Shown in pieces: positions 8,146-17,082 of a DNA stretch of 33,217 bases. The notes beneath the pieces are model-generated. The model did not search any database, was not told where the DNA came from, and was given only the letters and a program-made list of their open reading frames with translations. The stretch is from Endozoicomonas sp. (GTDB lineage Bacteria; Pseudomonadota; Gammaproteobacteria; Pseudomonadales; Endozoicomonadaceae), in assembly GCA_027942505.1 (NCBI GenBank), contig JAQFVO010000837.1, positions 1 through 33,217 on the forward strand. The letters are read 5' to 3'. Made by a program: the position numbers and the translations under genes. Within the stretch, counting starts at the first letter, position 1. Each line of letters starts with the position of its first letter.

Positions 8146-8700
8146 TTATTCAGCAAACTCAACGCACTGATAGCAAAAACACTCCATATCATCCGGCCAC
8201 TCGTCCGGCGCCATGCCAGCTTTCCTTTTCAGGTGTTGCAGAAACTGGTCGGGAGAGGGTAGCTGTTGCCAGACTTGAGGCAGAAAAGTGGCCGAGTGCT
8301 GCGCATTGCGGATGAGTAACCCGTCAATGCCGGGTCGAATGGTGCGCAGCAAGTCAGCCTCGTCGGCTACCGTCAGGCGCTGTTGAGGAGTCAGGATGGA
8401 TATTTCTATTTTGAGTTCGCTCAGTTCGTTCTCAGTTACAGGTGGAAAGCGAGGGTCATGAAAGGCGCTGGCAAAGGCATTGTGGATAACATCCTCAAGC
8501 AACGGCTGGTACGCTTGTGTTGAACCAATGCAGCCGCGCAGCACCCCATTCCTGTGCAGTGTGACGAAGCACGCTGCCTGTTGGGCAAAAACTTCGGGCT
8601 GGCCTTGCAACTCGGGTTTTCCCGGCTGATCGCCCCCCTGGCTGATGGTCTCGCGGGCGATGCTCAGTAATTGTCTTTTTTCGCTGTCATTGGGGGTCAC
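8146..8700 (-). CDS. amrA: AMMECR1-domain protein (AmmeMemoRadiSam protein A)
   Basis: The protein contains the AMMECR1 domain, recognised by the strongly conserved LRGCIG motif (here in the segment RNGVLRGCIGSTQ), the FHDPRFPPV stretch and an IEISILTPQ segment. The biochemical function is not established. Together with the Memo-like gene upstream and the radical SAM gene beyond it, it makes the complete AmmeMemoRadiSam set. I chose GTG 8700 (184 residues) because AGGA lies seven bases upstream; a TTG at 8736 would add twelve residues without a good ribosome binding site. The gene lies 60 bases downstream of the Memo-like gene on the same strand and is probably co-transcribed with it. Confidence 0.88.
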   Translation of the reverse strand: MTPNDSEKRQLLSIARETISQGGDQPGKPELQGQPEVFAQQAACFVTLHRNGVLRGCIGSTQAYQPLLEDVIHNAFASAFHDPRFPPVTENELSELKIEISILTPQQRLTVADEADLLRTIRPGIDGLLIRNAQHSATFLPQVWQQLPSPDQFLQHLKRKAGMAPDEWPDDMECFCYQCVEFAE

Positions 8701-8760
8701 GGCATTATCCTGTCGGTTGACGGTAGGGTTATCCAACTGTTTTTACTGCGCAAGGCAATG

Positions 8761-9540
8761 CTACTGGATAACAAATGCACCGTAACCTACAACACGACTT
8801 TTGTCGCCTGCCGTATCACCCGAGTTACGTACATCCAGAGTGATAACATCCATCCCACGACGCTGGGCAACTTTCAACATACCGTTCAATGGATTGCAGC
8901 CACAGGCCTGACCACCGGTCAGGTTGCTGCTCAGCTGCTCGATGGCCTTGGCCGTTTGCTGATCCCGATAACAGGCCTCTTCATAGCTGTGGAAATGGCT
9001 GAGGTCGGAGCTGATGATGATCAGGGTCTCCTGCTCGCCCCACAGTTGTTCAATAACCTCTGCCACGGACAGCGCACTGTCGTCACCCACGACGATGGGG
9101 ACCAGCTTGAACTCATCAAGACACGATTGTAAAAAAGGGCACTGCACCTCCAGGCTGTGCTCATACTGGTGAGCCTGGTCAAGAACGCTGACCTGGTTAA
9201 ACGATTGCAGTGCAGCCATGGCATCCAGATCGAGCGGTATCTGCCCGAGGGGGGTGGCAAAGGCTTCACAGTCTGGCAAGGCCATACCTTGAAAGGGGAC
9301 CCGGTGGCTGGGACCAAGCAGCACCACCCGGCGGATCGCTGGTGCCATGGAGCGCAGCAGACGGTAGGCGTTGGCAGCTATTGGGCCGGAGTAGATCAGA
9401 CCAGCATGGGGTACCACCAGAGCCTTGGGTGACAGGTCTTTAACGTCGGCCTCACTCAGCAGGTTGCTGATCATCTGGTTAAGGTCATCGGGTGAGTCGG
9501 GGTAAAATGTCCCGGCAACGGCGGGTTGGCGGATGGTCAT
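8761..9540 (-). CDS. amrB: Memo-like protein (AmmeMemoRadiSam protein B)
   Basis: The 259-residue protein is a full-length Memo family member, related to extradiol dioxygenases of the LigB type. Family features include the N-terminal RQPAVAGTFYP motif, VVPHAGLIYSG with a conserved histidine, LLGPSHR, a YEHSLEVQ segment and SSDLSHF. The histidines of these motifs would form the metal site. Eukaryotic Memo binds metal and has been linked to redox signalling; the bacterial role is unknown. ATG 9540 is preceded by GGAG at eight bases. The gene is divergent from the radical SAM gene, with which it shares a 157-base intergenic region. Confidence 0.9.
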   Translation of the reverse strand: MTIRQPAVAGTFYPDSPDDLNQMISNLLSEADVKDLSPKALVVPHAGLIYSGPIAANAYRLLRSMAPAIRRVVLLGPSHRVPFQGMALPDCEAFATPLGQIPLDLDAMAALQSFNQVSVLDQAHQYEHSLEVQCPFLQSCLDEFKLVPIVVGDDSALSVAEVIEQLWGEQETLIIISSDLSHFHSYEEACYRDQQTAKAIEQLSSNLTGGQACGCNPLNGMLKVAQRRGMDVITLDVRNSGDTAGDKSRVVGYGAFVIQ

Positions 9541-9635
9541 AGTGGGTTCTCCCCCAGAATGGTTCGAGTCTTGAACACGGGTCAGGTGAGGGGCGCGAAC
9601 TCCTGTTCTCTAAATACCCGTTGTGTCCGCAGAGC

Positions 9636-9647
9636 CTATAATTATAG
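9636..9647. promoter_or_regulatory. Palindromic double -10 in the divergent AmmeMemoRadiSam spacer
   Basis: The 12-base perfect palindrome CTATAATTATAG contains TATAAT on both strands (9637-9642 plus, 9641-9646 minus). It sits in the spacer between the divergent Memo-like and radical SAM genes and could serve as overlapping -10 elements. I see no good -35 at the right distance for either direction, so the call is tentative. Confidence 0.3.
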
Positions 9648-9697
9648 CCCTGTTATCAGGATATTGATCTGGCTCAAGCTGGTACAGGGAGGGAATT

Positions 9698-10795
9698 ATG
9701 CCAAGAGAAACAACACCTGCCGGCAATGTTGCTACCCATTACTGGCACACACTGGACGACGGTCGTATCCAGTGTGATGTATGCCCCAGGGCCTGCAAGT
9801 TACGCAACGGTCAGCAGGGCCTCTGTTTTGTCCGTGCCTGCGAGGATGAGCAGATCGTCCTCACCAGTTATGGCCGCTCCAGTGGTTTCTGTATTGACCC
9901 TATTGAGAAAAAACCCCTGAATCACTTTCTACCGGGTACACCTGTACTGTCGTTTGGTACGGCAGGGTGTAACCTGGCCTGCAAGTTTTGTCAGAACTGG
10001 GACATGAGCAAGTCCCGGGAGATGGACACTCTGGCCGACCAGGCCTCACCGACGCAGTTGGCAGCCACCGCTGAACAGCTTGGCTGCCGGTCGCTGGCCT
10101 TTACCTACAACGATCCGGTGATTTTTCTCGAATACGCCATTGATGTGGCGCAGGCTGCCCGGGAAAAAAACCTGAACTCTGTGGCGGTTTCTGCCGGTTA
10201 TATCTGCCCGCAGCCGAGGATGGAGTTCTTTCGTTATATGGATGCAGCAAATATCGATTTGAAAGCGTTCAGCGACAACTTCTACCGGAAAATATGCGGC
10301 GGTGCACTGCAACCTGTGCTGGAGACGCTGGAGTACCTGAAACACGAAACCGATGTCTGGTTTGAAATCACCACGCTGCTGATTCCCGGGGAGAATGACT
10401 CAGACCAGGAGCTGAACGACATGTGTCAATGGGTTGTTGAGCACCTGGGCGTTGATGTGCCGATGCATTTTACGGCCTTTCATCCGGACTGGAAAATGCG
10501 CGAGCATCCCCCCACGCCCCCCGCAACCCTGAGCCGGGCCCGGCAGATTGCCATCAACCACGGCATACGTTACGCCTACACCGGTAATGTCCACGACTCG
10601 GATGGTGGCAGTACGCGCTGCCACCAGTGTGACAATCTACTGATTGAACGAGACTGGTATGTCCTGGGGCAGTGGCAGGTGGTGGTTTCGCAAGGGCAGG
10701 GTCATTGCCAGGCGTGTGGTGCGCCCGTTGCCGGGGTTTTTGAGTCGTCTGCTGGCGTCTGGGGTAGTCGCCGAGTGCCGGTTAGAATGCTTTAG
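9698..10795 (+). CDS. amrS: Radical SAM enzyme of the AmmeMemoRadiSam system
   Basis: The 365-residue protein has the radical SAM cluster motif CNLACKFC (C91, C95, C98), which binds a 4Fe-4S cluster that cleaves S-adenosylmethionine. An N-terminal cysteine cluster (C26, C29, C33, C43) and a C-terminal cysteine-rich region (CHQC and CQAC) are typical of this pyruvate-formate-lyase-activating-like branch. The reaction is not known; co-occurrence with AMMECR1 and Memo proteins is the defining feature. ATG 9698 follows GGGAGGG at five bases. The stop lies only six bases before a MITE-like palindrome, which may provide the end of the transcript. Confidence 0.92.
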   Translation: MPRETTPAGNVATHYWHTLDDGRIQCDVCPRACKLRNGQQGLCFVRACEDEQIVLTSYGRSSGFCIDPIEKKPLNHFLPGTPVLSFGTAGCNLACKFCQNWDMSKSREMDTLADQASPTQLAATAEQLGCRSLAFTYNDPVIFLEYAIDVAQAAREKNLNSVAVSAGYICPQPRMEFFRYMDAANIDLKAFSDNFYRKICGGALQPVLETLEYLKHETDVWFEITTLLIPGENDSDQELNDMCQWVVEHLGVDVPMHFTAFHPDWKMREHPPTPPATLSRARQIAINHGIRYAYTGNVHDSDGGSTRCHQCDNLLIERDWYVLGQWQVVVSQGQGHCQACGAPVAGVFESSAGVWGSRRVPVRML

Positions 10796-10800
10796 TCCCA

Positions 10801-10962
10801 GAAGGCTGTCTGAGAATAGACTGCCCTACTACGGTTACCATAAATTGGTCTAAAAATTCCTGCTTCTTTGTCAAATAGCCGCGCTATTCTCCTCAGAAGC
10901 AGAAGTTTTTATCCTCAATTTCTCGCAACCCTCCCTACGGGCACTATTCTCGGACAGCCTCC
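10801..10962. mobile_element. MITE-like long imperfect palindrome
   Basis: The ends 10803-10819 and 10944-10960 are 17-base inverted repeats with one mismatch (AGGCTGTCTGAGAATAG against CTATTCTCGGACAGCCT). Pairing continues inward through TGCCC/GGGCA with a one-base shift, and again between about 10852-10869 and 10900-10918. A small hairpin (AATAG, five bases, CTATT) lies at the centre. No coding frame is present. Length near 160 bases, terminal inverted repeats and a location just behind a stop codon fit a miniature inverted-repeat transposable element. I could not identify a target-site duplication. Confidence 0.65.
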
Positions 10963-11514
10963 TAGTTACTGCACCAACAGCTCCAAGGTTTGAGCCTACG
11001 TACGACCCTAAACCCCATCCATCAACCGGTCCAACAAGTACGACAGACACTGAAGATTTTGAGATACCGTTCTAAACAGCCATAAGCAGAAAATGCGGCT
11101 CACCCCGAACCCTGAAAGTTGCTACAGAGTCTGAAACCCCCCCCATTTTCACAGCAAAAACTGAGCATCACGCAAAGCATGAAGCCCACCCTACTACGCC
11201 ATTAATCAACCCTGTCTGGGCAGCATGCAAAGCACGACTACCGTCCAAGACCTTACAAGCGTACAATCAGCTCTCCCCAAAATTACCCTTCCGAGCTATC
11301 TGGTCCCACGCTCCCCAACGTCAATATAAAGTCGGCGGTAGAATCCACGGGCGGTAGCGTCTTTGTAACAAGGTACTAAGGGGAGCCCAGCAAGACAGAA
11401 GCCTGTGCAATTTTTCAAAAACTTCCAACACCCGCTTTACGCAGCAAGTAACGGCTTTCGGTGTGTAGAGATTTCCCATAACCCCAGGTTATCTGCCAAC
11501 CATTATGGTGAGTG
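10963..11514. other. Gene-free left border of the defence island
   Basis: About 550 bases between the MITE-like element and the first BREX gene hold no convincing coding frame on either strand. Reverse-strand translation gives short pieces broken by several stops, which could be worn transposon or gene remnants, but I cannot name a family. A run of eight C lies at 11137-11144, an 8-base direct repeat GGCGGTAG at 11334-11341 and 11350-11357, and a small palindrome at 11478-11492. The promoter of the BREX operon should lie in the last 200 bases. Confidence 0.45.
11478..11492. promoter_or_regulatory. Palindrome ATAACC-CCA-GGTTAT before brxE
   Basis: Perfect six-base arms with a three-base centre lie 22 bases before the first BREX gene. 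It may be an operator or a leader hairpin. No BrxR-type WYL regulator gene is present in the window, so any regulator would have to be encoded elsewhere. Confidence 0.25.
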
Positions 11515-12021
11515 ATGAACAAACAAGCGAAACACCTGATCGCCGAACTGAGACTGCTCATTGGCTTCCTTGGAGAAAAGGGCCAATTCAACTGGTGGGA
11601 AAGTAATTTTCTCAGCTCATCCAGTACCGCCTACCTGATGCCGACCTATCCCCGAACCATTCTTCTTGCTCAATACCATGGCGTGAGTGAAGCGGCCCTG
11701 GCGGTACATGACCGTTTTATCGGTACCGGAATAAACTACCACTTATATCGCTTACCCGACTCTATTGAACGGGAAGTATCTGCTGTGGTTCAGGAGCTAT
11801 CCAGCAGTGAACCGCTGGGCATCGCCTTAAGCTCTCAAGAAACTGCGCTAAACAGACTTGCCGAACTTGCAAACCAGGAGCAGGCAAAAGATGGGCCAGT
11901 GGACATAGGCTCCTTTTCCGATGCACACCTTGAACAACTGGTCAAATCGAGCGCAGGTTGTTATGCAACCGCATTTATTCAAGGCATCAAATGCTACCCA
12001 TTTATGAGGGGGGGCAAATGA
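11515..12021 (+). CDS. brxE: BrxE-like protein, first gene of the BREX operon
   Basis: The 168-residue protein resembles the BrxE family in its N-terminal pattern LRLLIGFLGEKGQFNWW, an FLS segment, YPRT, and a later HDRFIG...YHLYRLP stretch, as I remember that family; the assignment should be checked by profile search. BrxE has no established biochemical role and is listed as a component of type 6 BREX clusters. Either GTG 11512 or ATG 11515 is the start, because a stop codon lies immediately upstream; the ribosome binding site is weak. The gene overlaps brxA by four bases (ATGA), which indicates translational coupling. A run of seven G lies at 12008-12014, just before the stop. Confidence 0.7.
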   Translation: MNKQAKHLIAELRLLIGFLGEKGQFNWWESNFLSSSSTAYLMPTYPRTILLAQYHGVSEAALAVHDRFIGTGINYHLYRLPDSIEREVSAVVQELSSSEPLGIALSSQETALNRLAELANQEQAKDGPVDIGSFSDAHLEQLVKSSAGCYATAFIQGIKCYPFMRGGK

Positions 12022-12809
12022 CGCCGGACACTATTCAACCGTGGTATACCACTCAACTGGGGGCAGGTCTTGGCCTGGTAGAGGAGACCAGACTTCTGCT
12101 GTCGCTCTATAACCCGGAAATAACGACAACTCAACTGTATCAGGAAGCACTCAATTCCGGTCTGTTTCCCATGATTTCTGCCAGACGGCTGCGTAACATT
12201 ATTGTTGAGTGTTTTTCACCCCGTTATCTCAAGCCTGATGTAGCAATCTACCTGAAGCCCATCGCCGAAGTGGTATCCGGGCAATCCCTGAGCCAGCTAT
12301 TACTGATACACACTGCTCTGGCAAATAAGGTCCTCCTTGATTTCATTACCTCTTCATATTGGGAAAAATACTCCAGTAACTACGACACCATCAGCACAGA
12401 AGACGCCAATGACTTTGTTTCTCAGGCCGTTGCCGAAGGCAAAACCCAAAAACCCTGGTCCGACTCCACCATAAAACGGGTCGCTTCTTACCTGCTAGGC
12501 TGCTGTGCCGACTACCAACTCTTATCCGCTGGAAGAGTTTCCAAAAGAACCATCCAGCCGGTTCGAATTCAATCAACCACATGCCTTTACCTGGCGTACT
12601 GGCTGCATTTTTCAGGCTATGGCGATAACGCTCTGATAAACCACGACAGCTGGAAACTGTTTGGATTAGATCCCTTTGACGTGCGCGAGGAGCTGAAAAC
12701 ATTAGCCAAAAAAAACTGGCTGATTGTTCAGACAGCTGGGGAAGTCACGCGCATCAGTTGGCATTTTCAATCAATGGAGGAAGTGATCAATGTCATCATT
12801 GAAAGCTGA
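12018..12809 (+). CDS. brxA: BrxA (DUF1819)
   Basis: The 263-residue protein matches BrxA/DUF1819 in length and in landmarks such as the N-terminal GAGLGLVEETRLLLSLY region, an ARRLRNIIVECFSPRYL segment, KVLLDFITSSYWEKY and WSDSTIKRVASYLLG. BrxA is a small helical DNA-binding protein conserved in type 1 BREX. The start is ATG 12018, overlapping the brxE stop by four bases and preceded by GAGGGG; the frame is open to 11958 but those residues lie inside brxE. The end overlaps the brxB start by 20 bases. Position directly before brxB and brxC is the normal type 1 order. Confidence 0.88.
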   Translation: MTPDTIQPWYTTQLGAGLGLVEETRLLLSLYNPEITTTQLYQEALNSGLFPMISARRLRNIIVECFSPRYLKPDVAIYLKPIAEVVSGQSLSQLLLIHTALANKVLLDFITSSYWEKYSSNYDTISTEDANDFVSQAVAEGKTQKPWSDSTIKRVASYLLGCCADYQLLSAGRVSKRTIQPVRIQSTTCLYLAYWLHFSGYGDNALINHDSWKLFGLDPFDVREELKTLAKKNWLIVQTAGEVTRISWHFQSMEEVINVIIES

Positions 12810-13368
12810 TTTTAACGAGCTCATGGAACGGGTGCGAGCGGGTCGTGAATTTGCCAGCGCCAGTTTCGAACCGATTTTTTACCTGGTATTCAGGCCGGAA
12901 CAAATTCTCGACGTTAAACGTCAGCTGCCAGCATGGGAAGCAAAACTCAGGAACGATGGCTGGACAGTTCATCACTTTTCCATGGCGAAGGCGATCCAGG
13001 AGATTTTTGCCGGCATGCCGCCATTTATCCGGAATATCTGGGAAACCCAGGACTCAGCGGCCCCCCTGCAATGGCAAAAAACCAATAACTCCCTGGCCCA
13101 GGCACTCATCAAGAACGACGCCCTGCAAAACAAACTGGAAGCAGTGTTATCGGAGTTGGAAGGGGTGGAAAAAAATATTCTGCTTATTACCGACATTGAA
13201 GCCATACACCCCTATTTACGCATCGGCTCCATTGAAAACAAACTACAAGGACGTTTCCACGTCCCCACCATTTTTTTCTATCCCGGCGTTCGCTCCGGTA
13301 CCCGCCTGAAGTTTCTCGGTTTTTACCCGGAAGATGGCAACTATCGATCGGTTCATGTCGGTGGTTAA
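12790..13368 (+). CDS. brxB: BrxB (DUF1788)
   Basis: The 192-residue protein is a DUF1788/BrxB member: an FNELMERVRAG start, FYLVFRPEQILDVKRQLP, a VEKNILLITDIEAIHPYLRIGSIEN stretch, and a PTIFFYPG...LKFLGFYPEDGNYRS C-terminus. The fold is related to the PglZ-associated BrxB family; no catalytic residues are known. BrxB has been reported to associate with PglZ in type 1 BREX. ATG 12790 has a perfect GGAGG (12776-12780) nine bases upstream, inside the end of brxA. It is followed by brxC after 46 bases. Confidence 0.9.
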   Translation: MSSLKADFNELMERVRAGREFASASFEPIFYLVFRPEQILDVKRQLPAWEAKLRNDGWTVHHFSMAKAIQEIFAGMPPFIRNIWETQDSAAPLQWQKTNNSLAQALIKNDALQNKLEAVLSELEGVEKNILLITDIEAIHPYLRIGSIENKLQGRFHVPTIFFYPGVRSGTRLKFLGFYPEDGNYRSVHVGG

Positions 13369-13414
13369 CCACCAAAGATCAGCGAAGATCCACAAACGAT
13401 TAAAGGAAGCAACC

Positions 13415-16400
13415 ATGGCCATCAAAACCCTGTTTGACAGCAACAGAGACATCTACCGCGCCATTGAAAAAGTCATCACCTATGGCGTATCACAGGAAGC
13501 CAGGCTAAAAGCGGAAATATCCGAATATGTCGTCACCGAAAGCATAGAAGAGCAGTTTTTCAAACTGCTCAGTAAAATGCAGGCGGCCATGGAAGCCGGT
13601 GGCCAAAATGAAGTGGGGGTCTGGGTCTCCGGCTTTTACGGTTCCGGTAAAAGCTCTTTTACCAAATACCTGGGTCTGGCCTTTGATGATCAGGTAACCA
13701 TTGATGGCACTCCTTTTATTCAGCACCTGCAAGACCGACTGCAAAAATCTGACACCAAGGCATTGCTGGGTTCAGTTGCCAAAAAATTTCCTGCAGCAGT
13801 TCTCATGCTGGACCTGGCCAGCGAACAGGTTGCCGGTGCCACCATGGAAGAGGTCTCCACCGTCCTCTATTACAAGGTACTCCAGTGGGCCGGTTACTCT
13901 CGCAATTTGAAAGTCGCCACCTTCGAACGCAAATTAAAACAGGAAAACCGGCACAACGAATTTCTCGATCTGTTCAGCAACTACACCGGTGGACTGGACT
14001 GGAACGATTACCGCAACGACGATCTGGTGGTGGACAGCGTTATTCCAGAACTGGCCCACCAGCTCTATCCGGCCATCTTTAAAACGCCCACTTCATTTTC
14101 CACAGAAGCCAGCGAAATTATCCGCTTTGAAAATGACCGGGTAGCGGAAATGATCGATATTGCCCGGGAAGCAACGGGCAAAGAGCATATTATTTTTATT
14201 ATTGATGAGGTCGGCCAATACGTCGGCTCCCGGCAAAACCTGATCCTTAATCTGGATGGCCTGGCCAAAAACCTGAAAAACATTGGCGATGGCAAAGTCT
14301 GGGTGATTGGTACCGCACAGCAAACCCTGACCGAAGATGATCCCAGGGCCACCCTGAACTCACCAGAACTCTATAAACTGAAAGACCGCTTCCCCATCCA
14401 AATTGACCTGGAAGCAAATGATATCAAGGAGATCTGCTACACCCGACTGCTCGGTAAATCCCCCGCCGGTGAAACCGAACTGGGCGCAATGTTCGACAGC
14501 CACGGTCAGGCGCTGCGCAACCATACCAAACTGGTGGATGCCCGGGCTTACGGGGCTGACTTTGATAAACAGACGTTTATCGACCTCTATCCATTCCTGC
14601 CGGCACATTTTGATATCCTGCTGCACCTGCTGGGCAGCCTGGCCAAATCCACCGGTGGCTACGGGCTGCGTTCGGCCATTAAAGTTATTCAGGATATCCT
14701 GGTAGAAGGCGCCGATGGCACCACGCCCATTGCCGATCAACCCATCGGCTGGCTGGCCAATACCGTTACCCTGTACGATGCCCTGAAGAAAGATATCGAA
14801 AAAGGCTATCAAGCCCTCTACTCATCCGTTAAAAAGGTCCAGATTCGTTTTCCCGATTCAGAGTTGCACCAGAACATTGCCAAGACCGTCTGTGTTCTGC
14901 AGATTCTGGAAAACCTGCCCGTATCGCTACAGAACGTCACCAGCTTAATGCATGCCGGCGTCAGTGATGCCTCCGCCACCGATGCCGTTAAACAGGCGGT
15001 GGATGAACTGATTAATGACGCCATCGTTCCCTTTGGCGAGCAGGACGGTAACTTATGCTTCTTCAGTGAAAATCTGAACAATATCGAACAGGAGCGGGCC
15101 GCTATCCCCCTGCGCAGTATCGATTTGCGCAAAATCCATAACGAAGCGTTAAAAGATGCGTATTCGCCCCTGCCTGCCACCCAGCTGCACGGTTCCCTAT
15201 CGGTACAGACCGGCCTGAAAGCCCAGAATATGGGGGGCGTACCGTCCTCCCTGGCGGGGGAGCGAAATACCGTGCAAACCATTGTGGAACTGGTATCCCC
15301 CAATGATTACGACGCCACCAAAACACGGCTCACCGATGAGAGCCGACACCAGAGCAGCCGCACCACCATTTTTGCCATAGGCAAAGCAACACTGGAAATG
15401 GACGAATTGGTGGGCGAAATTCACCGCTGCCGTGAGATTGCCAATAAATATCGCAATGAGCCGGACCAGGATGTCAACCGGTACTGTACCAGCCAGCTGG
15501 ATATTGCCAAACGCAAAATCGGTGAGCTGGAAGGTCTGATTCGCCGCAGTTTACTGCAGGGGTCCTTTATCTTCCGGGGTGAAGTCACTGCCGTCGAAAA
15601 CCTGGATCTGCAACTGATAGAAGCTGCCAAAAAGCATCTGGCCGATGTGGCGGAGCAGGTGTTCGACCGCTACAACGAAGCCCCCGTACGGGCCAATACC
15701 AATCTGGCAGAAAAGTTCCTGAACACCAACAGCCTGGCCGGGATTACCAGCGATATCGACCCCCTCAGCCTGGTACAGCGCGTCGGTGGACAACCCTCTA
15801 TCAACACCGACCATAAAGCCATTACCAGCATCCGGGATATGATCGAGCGCCAGGGTTCCATTGAAGGTAAACGGCTCAGCGACATCTTCAGCGATGCCCC
15901 CTATGGCTGGTCCCAGGATACCTTGCGCTATCTGGTGGCGGCCATGTTGGTGGCCGGCGAAATCAAACTCCGGGTGGCCGGTCGGGAAGTCACCGTTAAT
16001 GGTCAGCAGGCCATTGATGCCCTGAAAACCAACAACAGCTTCCGATCCATTGGCGTCTCACTGCGTGAAGAACGCCCCAGTATGGAGGTGATGGCCAAGG
16101 CGGCCGAACGCCTGACCGACCTTAGCGGTGAGATGGTGGTGCCCCTGGAAGATGAGATCAGCAAAGCCGCCATCAAACTGTTCCCGGATTTATTGCACAG
16201 CTACGGACCCCTTGCGGAGAAACTCAAACGTCTGAGCTTACCCGGTGCAGATCGTATTGAATCCCTTAGCAACAATATCCGGGATGTGTTGTCTACCGAT
16301 GCATCCGATGCCCCGTCTCGATTGGGTGGAGAAGACTCTGACCTTTACAACAGTCTGAAGTGGGCAGCAGAACTCAAACAGAGCCTGGAGCATGGGTTGG

Positions 16401-17053
16401 AAGACACGCTGAACAGCCTTCAGCAACATCGCAGCGCACTGGATCGTTTACCCAATAGTGGCACTCCGGGCCAATTAAAAACCGATCTTGCCGACCTATT
16501 GAACGACTTACAGGAACGGCTGAATCACAGTGAGTTCCTTAACTACAAAAGCCAGTTTGCAGGACAGCTTACGGATATCAAAACTCGGGTTCGCGATACC
16601 GTGCTGGCCATGCAGCAGGAACAGGGCAACCGCATCAAAGAGGCGGAGCAGGACCTGGCTCGCGTTGTTCAATGGCAGTATCTCAATCAGCAGGAACAAA
16701 ACGCCCAGCTGGCGGAATTGGAACAACTCACCGTTACCGCTACAGAAGATCTCTCTGGCTTGCAAACACTGATCAACCAGGAGTTCACCATTCAGTCCGA
16801 GCTGCAGGATATGAAAAAACGTGTTCAGCACAGAGGGCAACAGCTTCTCCAGGAAAAACTGCGGGAAGAACAGGAAGCCGCAAAACAGGCTGAAGGCACA
16901 GCGGCCCCGGCAAAAATCACCCGTAGCCTGAAACCGAAAAAACGCATTACCAGCCTTGAAGAGTTGAACGTACTGATTAGCGAGCTGCAACGTCTTCAGG
17001 GTGAGTTGGCTCTTGTCCACGAATTTGAGCTGGAAATCAGCCTCAGCGAATAA
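13415..17053 (+). CDS. brxC: BrxC, large P-loop ATPase of BREX
   Basis: The 1212-residue protein begins with the family motif IKTLFDSNRDIYRAIEKVI. A Walker A motif, GFYGSGKSS, lies at about residues 73-81 and a Walker B region, IIFIIDEVGQY, at about 258-268. The remainder is helical with coiled-coil stretches near the C-terminus (about 1030-1160), ending in a basic linker and a last helical segment. BrxC is needed for both methylation and phage exclusion and probably drives assembly or remodelling of the complex on DNA. Length matches the family. ATG 13415 follows AAAGGAA; the frame is open to 13334, inside brxB, but the family sequence begins here. Confidence 0.95.
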   Translation: MAIKTLFDSNRDIYRAIEKVITYGVSQEARLKAEISEYVVTESIEEQFFKLLSKMQAAMEAGGQNEVGVWVSGFYGSGKSSFTKYLGLAFDDQVTIDGTPFIQHLQDRLQKSDTKALLGSVAKKFPAAVLMLDLASEQVAGATMEEVSTVLYYKVLQWAGYSRNLKVATFERKLKQENRHNEFLDLFSNYTGGLDWNDYRNDDLVVDSVIPELAHQLYPAIFKTPTSFSTEASEIIRFENDRVAEMIDIAREATGKEHIIFIIDEVGQYVGSRQNLILNLDGLAKNLKNIGDGKVWVIGTAQQTLTEDDPRATLNSPELYKLKDRFPIQIDLEANDIKEICYTRLLGKSPAGETELGAMFDSHGQALRNHTKLVDARAYGADFDKQTFIDLYPFLPAHFDILLHLLGSLAKSTGGYGLRSAIKVIQDILVEGADGTTPIADQPIGWLANTVTLYDALKKDIEKGYQALYSSVKKVQIRFPDSELHQNIAKTVCVLQILENLPVSLQNVTSLMHAGVSDASATDAVKQAVDELINDAIVPFGEQDGNLCFFSENLNNIEQERAAIPLRSIDLRKIHNEALKDAYSPLPATQLHGSLSVQTGLKAQNMGGVPSSLAGERNTVQTIVELVSPNDYDATKTRLTDESRHQSSRTTIFAIGKATLEMDELVGEIHRCREIANKYRNEPDQDVNRYCTSQLDIAKRKIGELEGLIRRSLLQGSFIFRGEVTAVENLDLQLIEAAKKHLADVAEQVFDRYNEAPVRANTNLAEKFLNTNSLAGITSDIDPLSLVQRVGGQPSINTDHKAITSIRDMIERQGSIEGKRLSDIFSDAPYGWSQDTLRYLVAAMLVAGEIKLRVAGREVTVNGQQAIDALKTNNSFRSIGVSLREERPSMEVMAKAAERLTDLSGEMVVPLEDEISKAAIKLFPDLLHSYGPLAEKLKRLSLPGADRIESLSNNIRDVLSTDASDAPSRLGGEDSDLYNSLKWAAELKQSLEHGLEDTLNSLQQHRSALDRLPNSGTPGQLKTDLADLLNDLQERLNHSEFLNYKSQFAGQLTDIKTRVRDTVLAMQQEQGNRIKEAEQDLARVVQWQYLNQQEQNAQLAELEQLTVTATEDLSGLQTLINQEFTIQSELQDMKKRVQHRGQQLLQEKLREEQEAAKQAEGTAAPAKITRSLKPKKRITSLEELNVLISELQRLQGELALVHEFELEISLSE

Positions 17054-17082
17054 CGGCCAGCGACCTTCAGGAACATCGTTCA

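Noticed and set aside
10963-11340. Decayed transposase on the minus strand left of the BREX genes
   Set aside because: Translations give fragments broken by stops in all frames and I could not match any transposase motif, so no family is claimed.
11365-11375. GTAACAAGGTA, reminiscent of the 3' end of 16S rRNA
   Set aside because: Only the short word matches; the surrounding sequence does not form the expected helix and there is no anti-Shine-Dalgarno sequence after it. Chance similarity.
14360-14812. 150-codon minus-strand open frame opposite brxC
   Set aside because: It lies wholly inside a strongly conserved ATPase gene, has no family resemblance or ribosome binding site, and is explained by the codon composition of the opposite strand. 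Similar long frames opposite pglX, pglZ and tyrS were rejected for the same reason.
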